From positions 22,172,501-22,236,500 of the forward strand of contig NC_081810.1 in NCBI RefSeq assembly GCF_030704535.1: a stretch of 64,000 nt of DNA, read 5' to 3'. The translations under genes were made by a program, and so were the position numbers. Positions 37,205 to 49,500 of this stretch are shown here, piece after piece; the stretch's first letter is position 1, and each line of letters starts with the position of its first letter. The notes beneath the pieces are model-generated. The model saw only the letters and a list, made by a program, of their open reading frames with translations, was not told the origin of the DNA and ran no database searches. Source of the stretch: Vitis vinifera (Eukaryota; Streptophyta; Magnoliopsida; Vitales; Vitaceae).

Positions 37205-40200
37205 ATGGCAGCGTCAATCGGTGGTGGAAGATCCACATTTCTGCGAAGCATACGGAGAATCAGTAGAAACTCCACTGCCTCGTCCCCTTCCATTTCCCCC
37301 AATTTCATGCTTCGTCACACTCCAGTATCCTCACCTCGCCCTTCCTCCTCTTCAAGGTTTGCTTCCTTTCTTTTTTTTCTTTTTAACCAATTCTGAATCT
37401 TTCTAATCATCTTAACTCATCATAGCCTTTTGGTTCTTGTAAGGTGGCTGCCACGACAATTGAGCTCTCTCCTTCCCGTTCACAGCGCAATCGCATCGGC
37501 TTGCCTTGTCTCCAATCTCCCCGCCGAACCCACAACTTCCATTCAAGGTTCTCCCCTTTTCTCTCTCTATTCATTTGCTAATTGGTAGGGATGCAATAGA
37601 TATTAGATGAATAAATAGAGTAAATGTAAGTTGAGGATTTTTTTTTATAGACAAACAAAATAATTAAATTAGCAGCGCTTCAAAGTACATCATATAGAAA
37701 GGGCGCCAAGAAACAAAGCTCAAAAGAAAGGGCAATAAAAACAACCGTTCCTTCAAGAATATCCTAACCAATCTATAAAATCTAACCTGGTTAGGGAACC
37801 CCATCTATAGACATCCTAACCCTTAACAAAAGATTATGAAGAAATCTGAATTTTAGTGCATGATCAGACATTTTTTTGTTTTCAAAAGATCTCCTGTTCC
37901 TCTCCTTTTGGAAGGGCGAAAACACACACGTTAGGATAACCCTCCATACTCTCCTATGAGTGTTATCCATAAAAGAACAATGCCCACCCTTAAAGGGTTT
38001 CTCTTACCAGACTTGACATTACCAGTGCAATCCCAAACTAGGAAAACCAAATTCCATGAGCCTCTAGTTCAGGCACAATGCAAAAGAATGTGATGGATTG
38101 TCTCTTCATCTTCCGTACAGAGAAAGCATCAGTCCACCAAAGACCATCCTCTTCTTTGCAACTGATCCAAATTCAAAATTTTTCCCCAAGAAGCTTCACG
38201 TGCAAAAAAAATCTACTTTAGTTGGGACCATCGAGTTCCAAATTGCCATCATAGGAATGCTTTCACTCTTTCCTGCCCAGAAAAGTATAGAAGGATTTGA
38301 CTAAAATTTACCTGTCTGTCTTCCTTAGCCCTTCTCGCAGCCTTACCTTGAAGCCTTAAGGGGAAGACTCCATCTCTTTACATCTCCCAATCATCCAGAT
38401 TCCTTGAAAATGAGAGTTCCTATACCCTTTGTTGCCCAGCTGATCCCAAAACATCCATCACCTAATCATCCTTTGTCAAAGCTATGGAATATAAAGAGGG
38501 GAAAGACTCTCTTAGAGTTGAATCACCATACCATTTATCTTGCTTTTCAGGTTTTCCTTTTTTTCTTTTTCTTAGTCATTCATGGGTCATTTCTATCCGA
38601 TCATTTGATATTTGTGGATTTGTCCAACTCTGTCTGTTTGTGTCTCTTTCTTTGCTGTTTTGGGGGTTGAATTTCTCAATTTCAGGGGCTGATTTTCTTA
38701 TGCTGGTCATTCTGTTAAAATTTTTTTGTTCTTGCCTTCAAGTATTTGCTGGATGGACAGGGTGAATCCAAGCTTATATTTGACTAAACAGGCAGTTATT
38801 GCTATGATCTATTTTTTCATTTTTTAATTTGTTTTTCCCCCCTTCAATGACAAGGAATGCTTTCTATCGGAGAAAAAAACTGAGTATGATGGCATGGCTG
38901 CAGGATGCATGATTCCAGGAAAATGTGCAATCACTGCATGAAACACTATTCTACCTAATGATGTGACTATCTCTAATAGCTATATGTGACATTCATGGTT
39001 GGTTGAATTACATCATATTCATGAAATATCCCTTAATTATGATGTTCTCTGAGCCCCAAAGTCTAATTTTCTTCAAGTTCTCGTCAAATAGTAGGAATCT
39101 CTATCTTACTAGATGTCTATTCATGTAGCGAGTTAGAGTTATGTTTAAAACAGGGTTCCTACTTATTCCCAAAAGGCCCTGCCTTGATTTCTGAGGGGGA
39201 ATTCAACCCAATTTGCCTGTGCTTGCCTTCCAGGGAGGAGGGGGACATCCACTTTCAACATATGATCCTCTTCTAGTTGTGGTTATATCGGTATTTTCAG
39301 TCATTAGCAGTGATAGTAGACAGTGCAGTGTCTTGGGACTTCTTTGTTACCACCATTTTCTCAAGTTTTTGCAAGTGTATAATTTCTGTGTTATACTTAA
39401 TTTTCATGACCTTTTCAGCTCCCTTGTTTTACCATTTTCTTAATATTCTTAATTGTCTAACACTTGCAGAAGTTTTAATTGATTTCCAATATATAATCTT
39501 TTAGCATTTTCATGCTTCTTCAACTTCGTGTTATCCATTCGTCTAAACTTTTAAGAAAAGTTTTCAAAGTTCTCACTTTTTTTTTTCTTCCTGTTTTTGT
39601 ATTCTCAAACTTAACTAATTAATTGGGTTTTAAGTATCCACTATCATCATGAGTGTTAGCTTTTGATATTTTTTCATTAAATTCTTAAAGCTGTATCACC
39701 TTCAAAAGGTTCATCATTTTTTAGTTTTGTGTTTTTATTTTCCTAGTGTCCTGGTAATGTGTCAATATCTAATCTCAATTTCAAAGTTTAGATTCTGTTA
39801 TTGGTATTTTTTCAACATAAATCATCTGATATTTTATTCATGGAAATGCCATTATGCTTGCCTAAACAATTCAGTGTCCTGGAAATATCCAACAATGCTT
39901 GCTTCTAGAAAGTAGGGTAATGTTATTTAGGAATATTGTTCTGAAGCTGGAAATTGGATCCACTTAGATCTCTTAATTGCTGGTGATTGATCAGACATAA
40001 AGGGAGTGGCTATATGTGTTTTGAATTCTATATAAGTTTTTTAAATGTCTTGTGGGTATGAACTTGTTTCATTTTTTTTTCTATAGCATTCACAGTACTA
40101 CATCCATGGTAGCCATGGAGACTTAATCTTCCAAAATGGATTAGTTGAGTATTGACAAAAACCATATAAAACATGCACAAGAGTCCATTCTTTAAAATCT

Positions 40201-41629
40201 GTTTACCAGCAAGTCTGTAGGTTAGTTGGTATATGGAGGTGGCCAAGTGGCCAAGTGGCCAAGTGGCCAAGTGGCCAAGTGGTCAAGAAATTAGGTGTCT
40301 GAGCCAGATGAAATTGGATAGGGTTTAGGTATGCTTCAATGGTTTGATATTCTTGTGTGCCCTCCTCTGAATGCAAATCCTTAAAAGGAGATGACCAAGT
40401 GGCAAACACAGTAAATTGGAAGTATGCATGTGAGAAAACAAAAGATGCAATCTACAGCAGCCACAACCCCACTCTAGAACTTGGAGCACAACCATTCTAT
40501 AAAAGGGAGATGATTCTTGCTATTGATCAGCTGATGAAAGGGAGGAGAATCTAGGTTATTTGATGTAGTTTGTGTAAGTTGCCTATCAAGAAAAAAAGAA
40601 AAATTGTAGTTTGTGCAGTCAATGGGAGGAAATGATTAACAACATCCTTATCCATAGTAAGGTGGCTAGAATCCCCTGGACTTGTTATTTACCATATCTG
40701 ATATTTCATAGGTGTTGCCTTTTCCAGTTAAGGAGCTGGAATCTTCTGGACTTTGTTGTTTTTCATATTAGATATTTCATGGATGTTGCCTTTTCCAGTT
40801 AAGGAGACATTGCCATGCATATAGGATCTGTAGGCAAGTGGAAGTGGAAAAGCGTGGAAAACTGTCTCACTGAGCTTATTTTGGTGAATATAGAAGAAAT
40901 AGAACTGTAAACTTTTCTTAGAAGATGTAGCTGTCAGAGCTGAGAGATTTTGTCCTAAAGTCCTTGTCCTCTTCGTCTAGGGATTATATGGGGATGAAAT
41001 TCACCTTGTATGGATTTCATCAACATGGTGGAGTTGAGTTCTTTGGGTACTTAATATATACTTCTTGTATGTCAGAGTTTTCCCTTGCCAAACAGGCCTT
41101 TTTTCTCTGGACTATATTCTGACCTCACAGGGTGCTGCGGGCATGTACTACTGCTGTCTATCCTCCAAGAAATTAAATATCTGGTTTTGCATCTTAAGAT
41201 TTGTTCCAATGAGCATTGATAAGATCCAGTGTCCATGATTATTGAATTGATTTAAGTTGGGCCTGGGTAATTTTTCTTTCAAATTAAGTTGATAAAACAT
41301 AACCTAATTGGTGGGATTTTCCTCTTAACTTTGTCAAATTTCATTTCAACTTCCATTGGTACACAGCTAGAGTTCTGGGTGTATTGGGCAGGACAACTTT
41401 TAGGTTATAGTTATTTTTGCCATCTGGAATAGAACTACATGCCACAAAAAGTAGCATTTCTTCACCAGGAAAAAAAAAAAAAAACTAGCTATATCCTTTC
41501 TTTATGTTTGGAGGCATCTTATGCTCCTCAAGAAATTCATTGTTGTTACTGGGAGAAATGAGATTCTGATGTTAATTTGGTTTTCACTTGATTACAGGTA
41601 GATTTGCGAACTATCTCAGTCCCATCTAG
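37205..41629 (+). CDS. NUCLEAR FUSION DEFECTIVE 6-like small organellar protein
   Basis: Three coding exons: 37205-37356, 37444-37547 and 41598-41629, encoding 95 residues. The N-terminal 50 residues are rich in Ser, Arg and Pro with almost no acids, a probable mitochondrial or chloroplast presequence. The core LSSLLPVHSAIASACLVSNL matches the short conserved motif of plant NFD6-like proteins (pattern S-LLP-H-A-ASA). The last exon supplies only ten codons (GRFANYLSPI) after a 4-kb intron that holds a LINE fragment. Arabidopsis NFD6 is needed for polar nuclear fusion in the embryo sac; the molecular role is unknown. The start is the first ATG of the conserved frame. The last exon is accepted because its junction is clean and the ending is as I recall for grape homologues, but other 3' ends are possible. 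Confidence 0.75.
37637..38560 (-). mobile_element. 5'-truncated LINE in NFD6-like intron 2
   Basis: A poly-T run at 37637-37646 followed by atagacaaacaaaataatta marks the polyA end on the minus strand. Around 38060-38210 the minus strand encodes remnants of the zinc-binding region of plant LINE reverse transcriptase, with phrases like DQLQRRGW and CTEDEETIHHILLHC broken by frameshifts and stops. DNA similarity to the copy at 7200-7330 continues to about 38560. It is antisense to the host gene. No target-site duplication was found. Confidence 0.8.
40241..40287. repeat. 8-bp minisatellite, unit GGCCAAGT
   Basis: Five perfect tandem units are followed by one degenerate unit (ggtcaag). The composition is GC-rich compared with the surrounding intron. 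Confidence 0.95.
40666..40806. repeat. Tandem duplication of 70-71 bp
   Basis: 40666-40735 and 40736-40806 are adjacent near-identical copies, both ending gttgccttttccagttaagg plus ag, with a few substitutions. Confidence 0.92.
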
Positions 41630-44600
41630 CAGTGGGGTGCTCTCAACGGGCTCCTCCTTCACATTAGTGCTTTCACTGTGAACAGATCGAGAGGGCTCTT
41701 TTATTAAATTGTGATTAGTTCTTTATGAAAAATGAGAATTCAGCTCTTCAAGGTGTATTGCTCAATTTTGTTTTCCCATCTGCAATTTAGTGTCAAGCTT
41801 ATGGTATACCTTGAATATTTCTCCTCCTCTAAATAGGAATTTGTTTAATTTTGATATGAATGAAATAATGTCATCCCTTTGTTCCCCAGGAATATCATGT
41901 GAAAGCAAGTCTTTGTTGAGGCCTTGCTTCTGGTTGACAACTAAAATTAAACATGAGAGGCTGTAATGGGCCAAATATGATATTGTGATGATTACAATGT
42001 AGAATGAGATTAGATTGTGTAAATGTGTGAATTTTCACTTGGTTTTCAGGAAACAAGAATTACCAAAAAGCCTTCTATTTTCACATGCTTCTTGACACAT
42101 AATGTCTAACAAAATACATCTTTCTTTTATTTGCAATTGTTTCACATGGTTTTTAATATGTATGATTAACAGTGCATCCTTTTTGATAACTTTTTTGTTA
42201 GGACACAGACATTTCAATGTATGGTATTATGAAAGCATTCTCATGGACGACAACATTTCCTGTTGTTTATATGGTATGATATATGGTATTTGATGCTAGA
42301 CGTGCAAGCTAACTCTGAGATGACATAAGAAGGAGCATAGACAGAAAACTCAAGGGAATTTAAAGAGTCACTTTCATAATCTCATGGCTTCTGCTAACAG
42401 CTTGCAAGAAGCAACAAAGCTATAAAAGTCCTAGTTGCTGTATAATTTAATATCTTTGACTTAGGGGTAATTCATTTATGGTGATGTAGGGAGTTTTGTC
42501 TTTTTTAAATCGGATTGGCTTGAAGAAAACTGAGATTGCACATGTTATTAGTGGATGAGATGTCTTGTGATTTTACATTTACCAATATTTCAAGCTGATC
42601 AAATCTTTAATGAGGTTACTTGGTTATGCCTTTTGATATGATTTTTAATTTTCATAGTACATTTTTGTCGCCATCTTCAAGTGAATTGCTTACAAGTCAT
42701 CCTCAGAGTTGTCTTAAAGTGCACGCTAGATATGTCTTAAAATACTAGAAATTGTTTAAACTTAAAGGGCAATTAGGAATTTTTATTAATACTTCTAATT
42801 AGCATGTATGTGACTTGGAATAATGAAGATTAGTTAGTTTCTTGAATCATTTAGTATCATAGATTCTTAACACAGCAGAGTTATGTGCCTCTTGATCATC
42901 TTGGAAAATTGTTTATCTTTCCTAACAACCATACATCCAGAGCAATATTTGTTGACTAATTCTAAAACTACCATACTCTGAGAATTAGAGAATCCACAAG
43001 CTATATAGATCTTTGATATATATATATCTGTTGAGGTCAGCACAACATGCACATCTTCTCCTGTCAGTTTTTCATTTGTTTATATCATACACTTTTATTC
43101 TCTCCAGCCTGCAATTTATAGGTTGGTGTGCAGCAACTGCCATCTATATCTATGAAACAGTGGGCTATGACTCTTTTTACCAGGTCATGGAGGTGATATC
43201 ACCACAGGTTGCAGTGATGGATGTCATACTACTATTGCTTGCCAACCAAGAATAGATTCTTACCCTGGAAGGCCTTACAGACAGGTTAAGGGGTAGTACA
43301 TGAGCTGTCTGATGTTCTCTTCCACTTCATAGGCATTCTCTGAAGTTGTAAACTAAGTGGGTCATTTTCATGATTTTACTTTCTGGGCATGTGAAAAGTG
43401 TTCCATGGAATCTAATACATCTGTGACTGGAAAATCGTTTCTGGGCACTCTCTTTCTGGTCAATAAAAGATGCTTCAAGTTCTTGTGGGTTGGTAGGAAT
43501 TTCTAGGTATTATGTGAGGCCAAAAGAGTGGATTTTCCTTTGTGGGATTCCGTTTTTCCTTTGGATTGTTGCCTACACGTTTCTTGTTGGTTTAGGTACT
43601 TGCCAACTAGTGCTAGTTGAACAGAGGACTTAACCAATACCCTGATGCTGGAAAAGAGAAGTTTGGAATCCATCTTTTTCTGCAACCTAACAGTGCACAA
43701 AAGCTATTACTGGAATAACATCATGGTAGGAAAATCTTAATGGTACATGGATTATTTAATTGGAATCTATACAATCAGTCAGGACTCATTCAGAAATGTG
43801 GTGAGAATACGGTCCCAGTGATGGGAATGTGAGCAGGGTTCAATGGATGGATGCCTAACCTGGAGGCTGGTAAACTTGACGAGGGCTCGATCATGGAACA
43901 AATATTTTTGGTGGGTCATGAATCAAGAGACTGAATCCAAGAGTCGTAGTTGGAGACAATCATAACCCTTCACCTTTTTTCTCCCATAACCAGATTTGTT
44001 CACCATATTCAGTACTATCTATTTGGCCATTATAAAGGAAGAACATGCCCTTGGACCCGACCTTCTGGGGTCCATATACCCTAAAAGCACTTATGCCCAA
44101 ACACCGGTAATAATTCCTATTGAATACCTATTGAATTGTTATATGCTTTTATGGCAGATTCTCCACCCCACCCCCCTCTATCCATTCCTCATTCAAACTT
44201 CCCTTCTCTCTCTCATTACATCTATGGGTATCTGCACATTTAACTTTAAATGATAACATAACACCTTCATCATCTGAGTCACAGAGCTTTTCTTTCTCTC
44301 CTTTCTTTTCATCCTTCCCTTTTAGCTTTATAGACTTCAAATCCCAGCCAGTTCTTTTTTCTTTCTCTCTCCTCTTCATGCAGCTTTAATCCATGCCACT
44401 GTTGGCTCTCACTTTCCTCTCCTTTAATTTACTGTATCTATAGCTATGTATATAATTCATTTATGGTTTATTGCAGTGGGGCAAAGAAAGGAGGGACCCA
44501 ACTGACCTAAAGCTTGAAAAGGCTCATGGGGAGGTTTTCATTGAATTTAATGTGCCTTCTTCCCAACTGTTACCGTATGATGATTTGTATATTGCAGGAT

Positions 44601-45570
44601 GTAACAAATACATCACTACTGAATTTAATAGTCAACCTCTTTGTTATTTCCTTTTTTTTTTTTCAATCTTTTTTGATATTATTTAACATATAAAGGAGAT
44701 AAAAAAGGGCAAACAAAGGAAAGTTTATAGCTCACATTATTCCTTGCTTTTAATCATAGGTGTGTTGGGAGCAGTTGGTGTGTCTACAGATTGGGTTTTT
44801 AATTTGTGGGGTCAACATTCACTATCAAAATCATCTCAATATGCCTATTTTATTTTGATAGTCTTTTGCATAAAATCACCCTGCAGGTACTTCTCATCCA
44901 CATATCCCCCAAAAATCCACTCATATTTCTCTAGTTGACTGTTATCAAGCAAGAATTTCACCATGCTCATTAATCTAGTTTAAGAATTCTGTCATTTTAG
45001 GTGTGAAAAAATAAGGAAGTCAGATTTGTTGAAAGGGTCATTTAACCAACAAATTTCCTTAAGAAATACAACCCATTAGAAGACCTTGAAGTGGTTTTGC
45101 CTCTGATGGGTACAATTTTTGATTGATAAACTAAGGTCAATGCTCTCATGTCACAACCATTTGCTAAAATCAGCCCAGGTCCAACTTCATTTTATATATG
45201 TTTTAATATTATTATTATTATTATTTTGTTTTTATCTTCTCTTAGCTTTTAATATCTCAGATGAACTGGCAGAAAGAGTAAAGAAAGAAACCTTCGAGCT
45301 TTCTGTTTCAGTCTTCCATTCTATTGTTTGCTTATAAGATGCAGGTTTTAAGTAGAGAGAGAAACCATATTTAATACACATGGGCCTGCCAGGAACCTGG
45401 ATTTCATTGCCTTCCTTCCATTTAATTCCATCTGAATTTCTACCTTAGAGAGATGTGAAGGAGGAAAGGCAGTTCAAAGTGCCCATCTTGAGCCTTGCCT
45501 AATTCAATTTCTTCATTTCCTCTAAGCAGAGGCCTAAAGAGAAGCACCCAATTCTCTGGTCTTCAGATCT
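41630..45570. other. NFD6-like 3' region and intergenic DNA
   Basis: Begins with the NFD6-like 3' UTR. No other gene was recognised. The reading frames at 43013-43255 and 44471-44686 have no known domain and no matching exon neighbours. A (ATT)n run lies near 45206-45226. Confidence 0.5.
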
Positions 45571-45594
45571 CTCTCTCGCTCTCTCTCTCTCTCC
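45566..45594 (+). repeat. TC microsatellite in the 5' leader of the DUF868 gene
   Basis: A CTCTCT run lies about 50 bp before the DUF868 start codon. Pyrimidine-rich leader tracts are common near plant transcription starts and may act in transcription or be neutral. Confidence 0.85.
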
Positions 45595-45644
45595 CTTTAT
45601 CATCTGCAAATTCTCATATCTCTCTCCTTGGATTGTTGTCCAGA

Positions 45645-46544
45645 ATGAGAGACATAGCTTCTTGTTTTGGCGAATACTCAGTAAATGTATCAGATTCTTC
45701 TTGTTCCAGCTATTCAAACAATGCTTGCCTCTCTCCAAGCTTGATTCCTTCAATCCAAAATGCAGTCACCAGTGTCTACAAAATCAACCTCTCTACTAAG
45801 AAAAAGCTCCTGATCTCAGTCACCTGGTGCAAGAACCAGCTGGGTCAAGGCCTAAGTATAAACTTGGGGGATGACCCATCTGCTGCTTTCAAACTCAACA
45901 CAAATTCTCGCTTATTTAGAAAGAAAAAGGGCAACAAATTGTTGGAATCTGATAATTTGAAGATTGAAGTCTTCTGGGATCTCTCTATAGCCAAATATAA
46001 CACTGGGCCTGAACCTGTTGAAGGTTTCTATGTCCTGGTCGTGGTTGATTCAGAAATAGGCCTCCTCCTTGGTGACATCGCTGAAGAAGCTGCAACCAGG
46101 AAGCTCAAAAGTGGCACCCCAGTTGCCAAAGCCTCCCTAGTTTCACGGCGAGAGCATTGCTCTGGCAACACCCTTTATTCAACCAAGGCCCAATTCTGCG
46201 ATACAGGGACTGCGCATGACATTCTGATCAAGTGTAGCGGAGAAAATGAAGGACTAAAGCATCCAGTTCTATCCGTTAGTATTGATAAGAAGGTGGTAAT
46301 TCGGGTAAAGAGGCTGCAGTGGAATTTCCGGGGCAACCAGACAATTTTTGTTGATGGCTTGCTGGTTGATCTAATGTGGGATGTTCATGGCTGGTTCTTC
46401 AATCCAGCATCCGGTTACGCCGTATTCATGTTTCGGACGAGAAGTGGGATGGACAGCAGGTTGTGGTTAGAGGAGAAGTTGTTGCAGAAAGACCAGGACA
46501 GACTTGAATTCTCTTTGTTGATCTATGCCTGTAAGAGCTTATAA
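45645..46544 (+). CDS. DUF868 family protein
   Basis: A single intronless frame of 299 residues, a typical length and structure for this plant-specific family (PF05910). The start ATG at 45645 begins MRDIASCFGEYSVNV; the frame continues upstream only with non-ATG codons through a TC-rich leader. Conserved blocks are visible in order: SIQNAVTSVYKINL, a Trp-Cys-Lys-Asn stretch followed by LGQGLSI, EVFWDLSIAKYNTGPEPVEG then FYVLVVVDSEIGLLLGD, KAQFCDTGTAHDILIKC, RVKRLQWNFRGNQTIFVDG, and WDVHGWF with FMFRTRSG. There is no signal peptide or membrane segment. The molecular function of the family is unknown to me; it is often annotated only as a hypothetical plant protein. Confidence 0.93.
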   Translation: MRDIASCFGEYSVNVSDSSCSSYSNNACLSPSLIPSIQNAVTSVYKINLSTKKKLLISVTWCKNQLGQGLSINLGDDPSAAFKLNTNSRLFRKKKGNKLLESDNLKIEVFWDLSIAKYNTGPEPVEGFYVLVVVDSEIGLLLGDIAEEAATRKLKSGTPVAKASLVSRREHCSGNTLYSTKAQFCDTGTAHDILIKCSGENEGLKHPVLSVSIDKKVVIRVKRLQWNFRGNQTIFVDGLLVDLMWDVHGWFFNPASGYAVFMFRTRSGMDSRLWLEEKLLQKDQDRLEFSLLIYACKSL

Positions 46545-49500
46545 AGAAACTGACTTATTCATGTTTGTTTTTTGGATTCCTTCTCACTCTCTCCTCCAAT
46601 TCTATCTTTCAAAATTTTCCCCTTATTTCTTGAAAGGAAACACTTAATTTTTTTTAATCATAAATAAAAGAAAAATAACATGGGGGGTGGAGACTTTCCA
46701 GTTTGCAGAAATGTGATCAATAAATAGAACACTGGTTGCTTTCTCTTTGACCCAGAATGGAACTGAAAGTTTCCAAATAAAGGGGTCTCTGATTTTAGAG
46801 TGCTTGCAAATATGTGAATAAAGATGATGGTTATAAGGTTGAAAACACCCAAAAAGATGAACAAAAGCCCATATGAGCTTTTCTGGATTTTGACAGACAA
46901 TGGAGATTTCCAAATGTGCTTTTATGGATTTTGAAAGATTTCAATGAGGATTGCTTTAAGCCTTGGGACACAATAAAGTTGGAGAATCTCTTGATTATGA
47001 TCAATGCATTTAGACCTCACAACTCTCATTTATCTATTTATTTATTTATTTTGTTTCTGTTCCTTTTTGTGTTTGTTAGAAATCTTCCCACTGCAATAAA
47101 CATATATTTGGGGTAACTGGTGATTTCTCACATCACATCATTAAATTCATGGATCCTCCATACAAGTTGAGGAAAAGAAATGGGAATTTGAACTAAAAAT
47201 TCAAAAACAAAAGCATCTTTTTTATTCAGGAAAAAGTACTATGCCTAAAAGTGACAAGTAGTTCTCAAATCTGGAAGCTGCTTTCTAAAATTTATGTCCA
47301 ACGTAATTTTTCTTTAATTTGTATTGCAACTTTTTCTTTTGAATGTGGAAAGCTTGTATAACTGTAACAGTTAAGCTTCAAGTTTGTCATCACAGTAGGC
47401 AAAATTTGTTTTCCCAGATGAATGTTAGTAATCAGATTTCAACTCTCTTACCAGTTCCTGTTTCTTTCTTTTGGGAATTGAGGGTACTCATGTCCTCTCT
47501 ATTGTTTGATGGTGAAGTGGTAAGATTCCATACTTCTTTTCTTCTCAAGTCTTTCTCATTGGCCCCATCCGGGATCCAACCCGGAGTCACATTGGCTACT
47601 GTTGAAGCAGCCCCAGTATAATGGTTATGTGGTCCACAACCTCTAGAACACGTTGTCTTTGCTGGCTTTGGTTTTATTTGCCAGAGCACTGAAACACCAA
47701 GTTCCGGACAGACAATCTCTGTTCAACTTGTGGAGCGTTAAACTTGTCACTTGGCTTGAAGCTTGATGGTCAGGTACTGTATTTGGCTTTTTTAATGGTA
47801 CTCTTACCGGCACCAGAAGGCACCATTGGTCTCTTTCTCAAGACCAGTCTCCCTGATACTAACTTCATTTATAGTACTTGGATAACTGTATTAGGGGGGA
47901 ACAAACAGCTGAGGAAAGTTGAACAGGTGGTGGTTACAAAACCCATCTTCATGTTTGAACCAAAACTGTTTGTGGGTAAAGCTTTATCAGATTGAGACTT
48001 GCTTTACTTTCTTGCATCATAATTGGGGTGGTATGTAATGGTGAATGAGGTCATAGAATCTTCATTTGTTTGATGCAGAGGATTTACTTTCATGGGTGTT
48101 TCTTTGTTTTATTAGGACAGACCCAAGTGCCTAATTCCTTTACTGTCTGGCACATTTTCCCTTTTGTGTCGTTATTTTAGCACAGTAAGTTGGAAGATCC
48201 TCCATTTTTTTTTTCTTACCTTTCATTTTCTTCCATCTTGATGGCGACCATTAGGAGATGTGTATAGAGACAAACTTTTGTTAGATGAAGACTGTTGGCC
48301 TCAAGTCTACCCACTTTGTTTCGCAATCCCTCCAAGACTTTTACTTGTACCAAGCCTTTGAAAATGGAGTTTAGAATTTTTCTTCCACTTTGTTGTTCAT
48401 TTTGTTCAACTGTTTGTGGTTGACAATGACAAAGGGTTTGTTCTTGGCATTCAGGGGGGGATCAAATTTCGAAAGGTTACGTTTGATGTTACTTTTGATG
48501 AAGAAGAGATAGTTTCTTTCATGGGTTTTAGAAAATGTCAAAATATTGTTTGTATTTTATGAAATCCCAGTCGTTTAATAATTGAAAACAATTCAAAATT
48601 GATGAGATTTTTGGTTCAAGTTTACAAACAGCAAAGGACAGCGTGATGGAATGAGTCATGCTGATGCACAAACAGAGCAGAAAAAGTGTTTTCCCAAGAA
48701 CTCGTGTAAAAATAATAAGATAAAAAGAACACTTTTCAAGTTTTATAGTACCGTAACCGGAACTATATCATTAAAATGTAGCGTCTGAATGATCAAGTGT
48801 AGTGCATATGGAACACACTTTTTCCGACTTTGCTTTTAAGGCGTATGGACCGAACTCAAGATGTCAAGTATGGGCCTGCGTGACTAATGGAAGCTTGTAA
48901 GAGACAATAGGTGGGCTAAAGCCAAATTCTCCCAGTCCACTTGCATAACATGATTTATTTTGGCTTTTTCTATAGTAAAATTGTGGTTAGTAATTATAGT
49001 TTTGGCTGAAATGGTTTTCTTTGATGAAAATATAATATTGTCATTTATCATCGTATGTTATACCATTTTCAATCTCATTATAAAAATGCCTGGGACTAAT
49101 TCATGATTTCCGATGCTGCCTGCATCAGGGTAAGGGGATTCTCAGTCACAGCAGAGGAATCAAATGGCACAATTGGCAAGAATGTAGAAAATGATAATGG
49201 ATTGGGCTGTCATGCCATTACTTGCCTTGAAACTGAAACTGAAACTGATGGTATGATCTAGCCCAACTGAGAAATCCCCAGCTCACTGTTAACCAGAATG
49301 CAAATGGATTGGCTTGTTGTGCCATCATTTGTGAGGGGGATGACTCTGATACCCTATGGTGGAGCTGGAGATTTTGATAGATGGTCCTCAATCCTCATGA
49401 CTTGATCAAGCGTGTTCTTCTAGTTCACTGCATAGCACTAAGTAAACACAGCATCCTTCTTGAAGCCCAAATCAGAGACTCAGGTTCTGATTTCAACAAG

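Larger units (their letters stand above)
38561..41597. other. Remainder of NFD6-like intron 2
   Basis: Intronic DNA between the LINE fragment and the last exon. It includes an 8-bp minisatellite at 40241-40287, a 70-bp tandem duplication at 40666-40806 and an adenine run at 41468-41483. No further conserved exon was recognised. Confidence 0.55.

Noticed and set aside
47343-47995. Possible gene from plus-strand frames of 92 and 83 residues
   Set aside because: Neither frame matches a known family and they cannot be joined by convincing splice sites.
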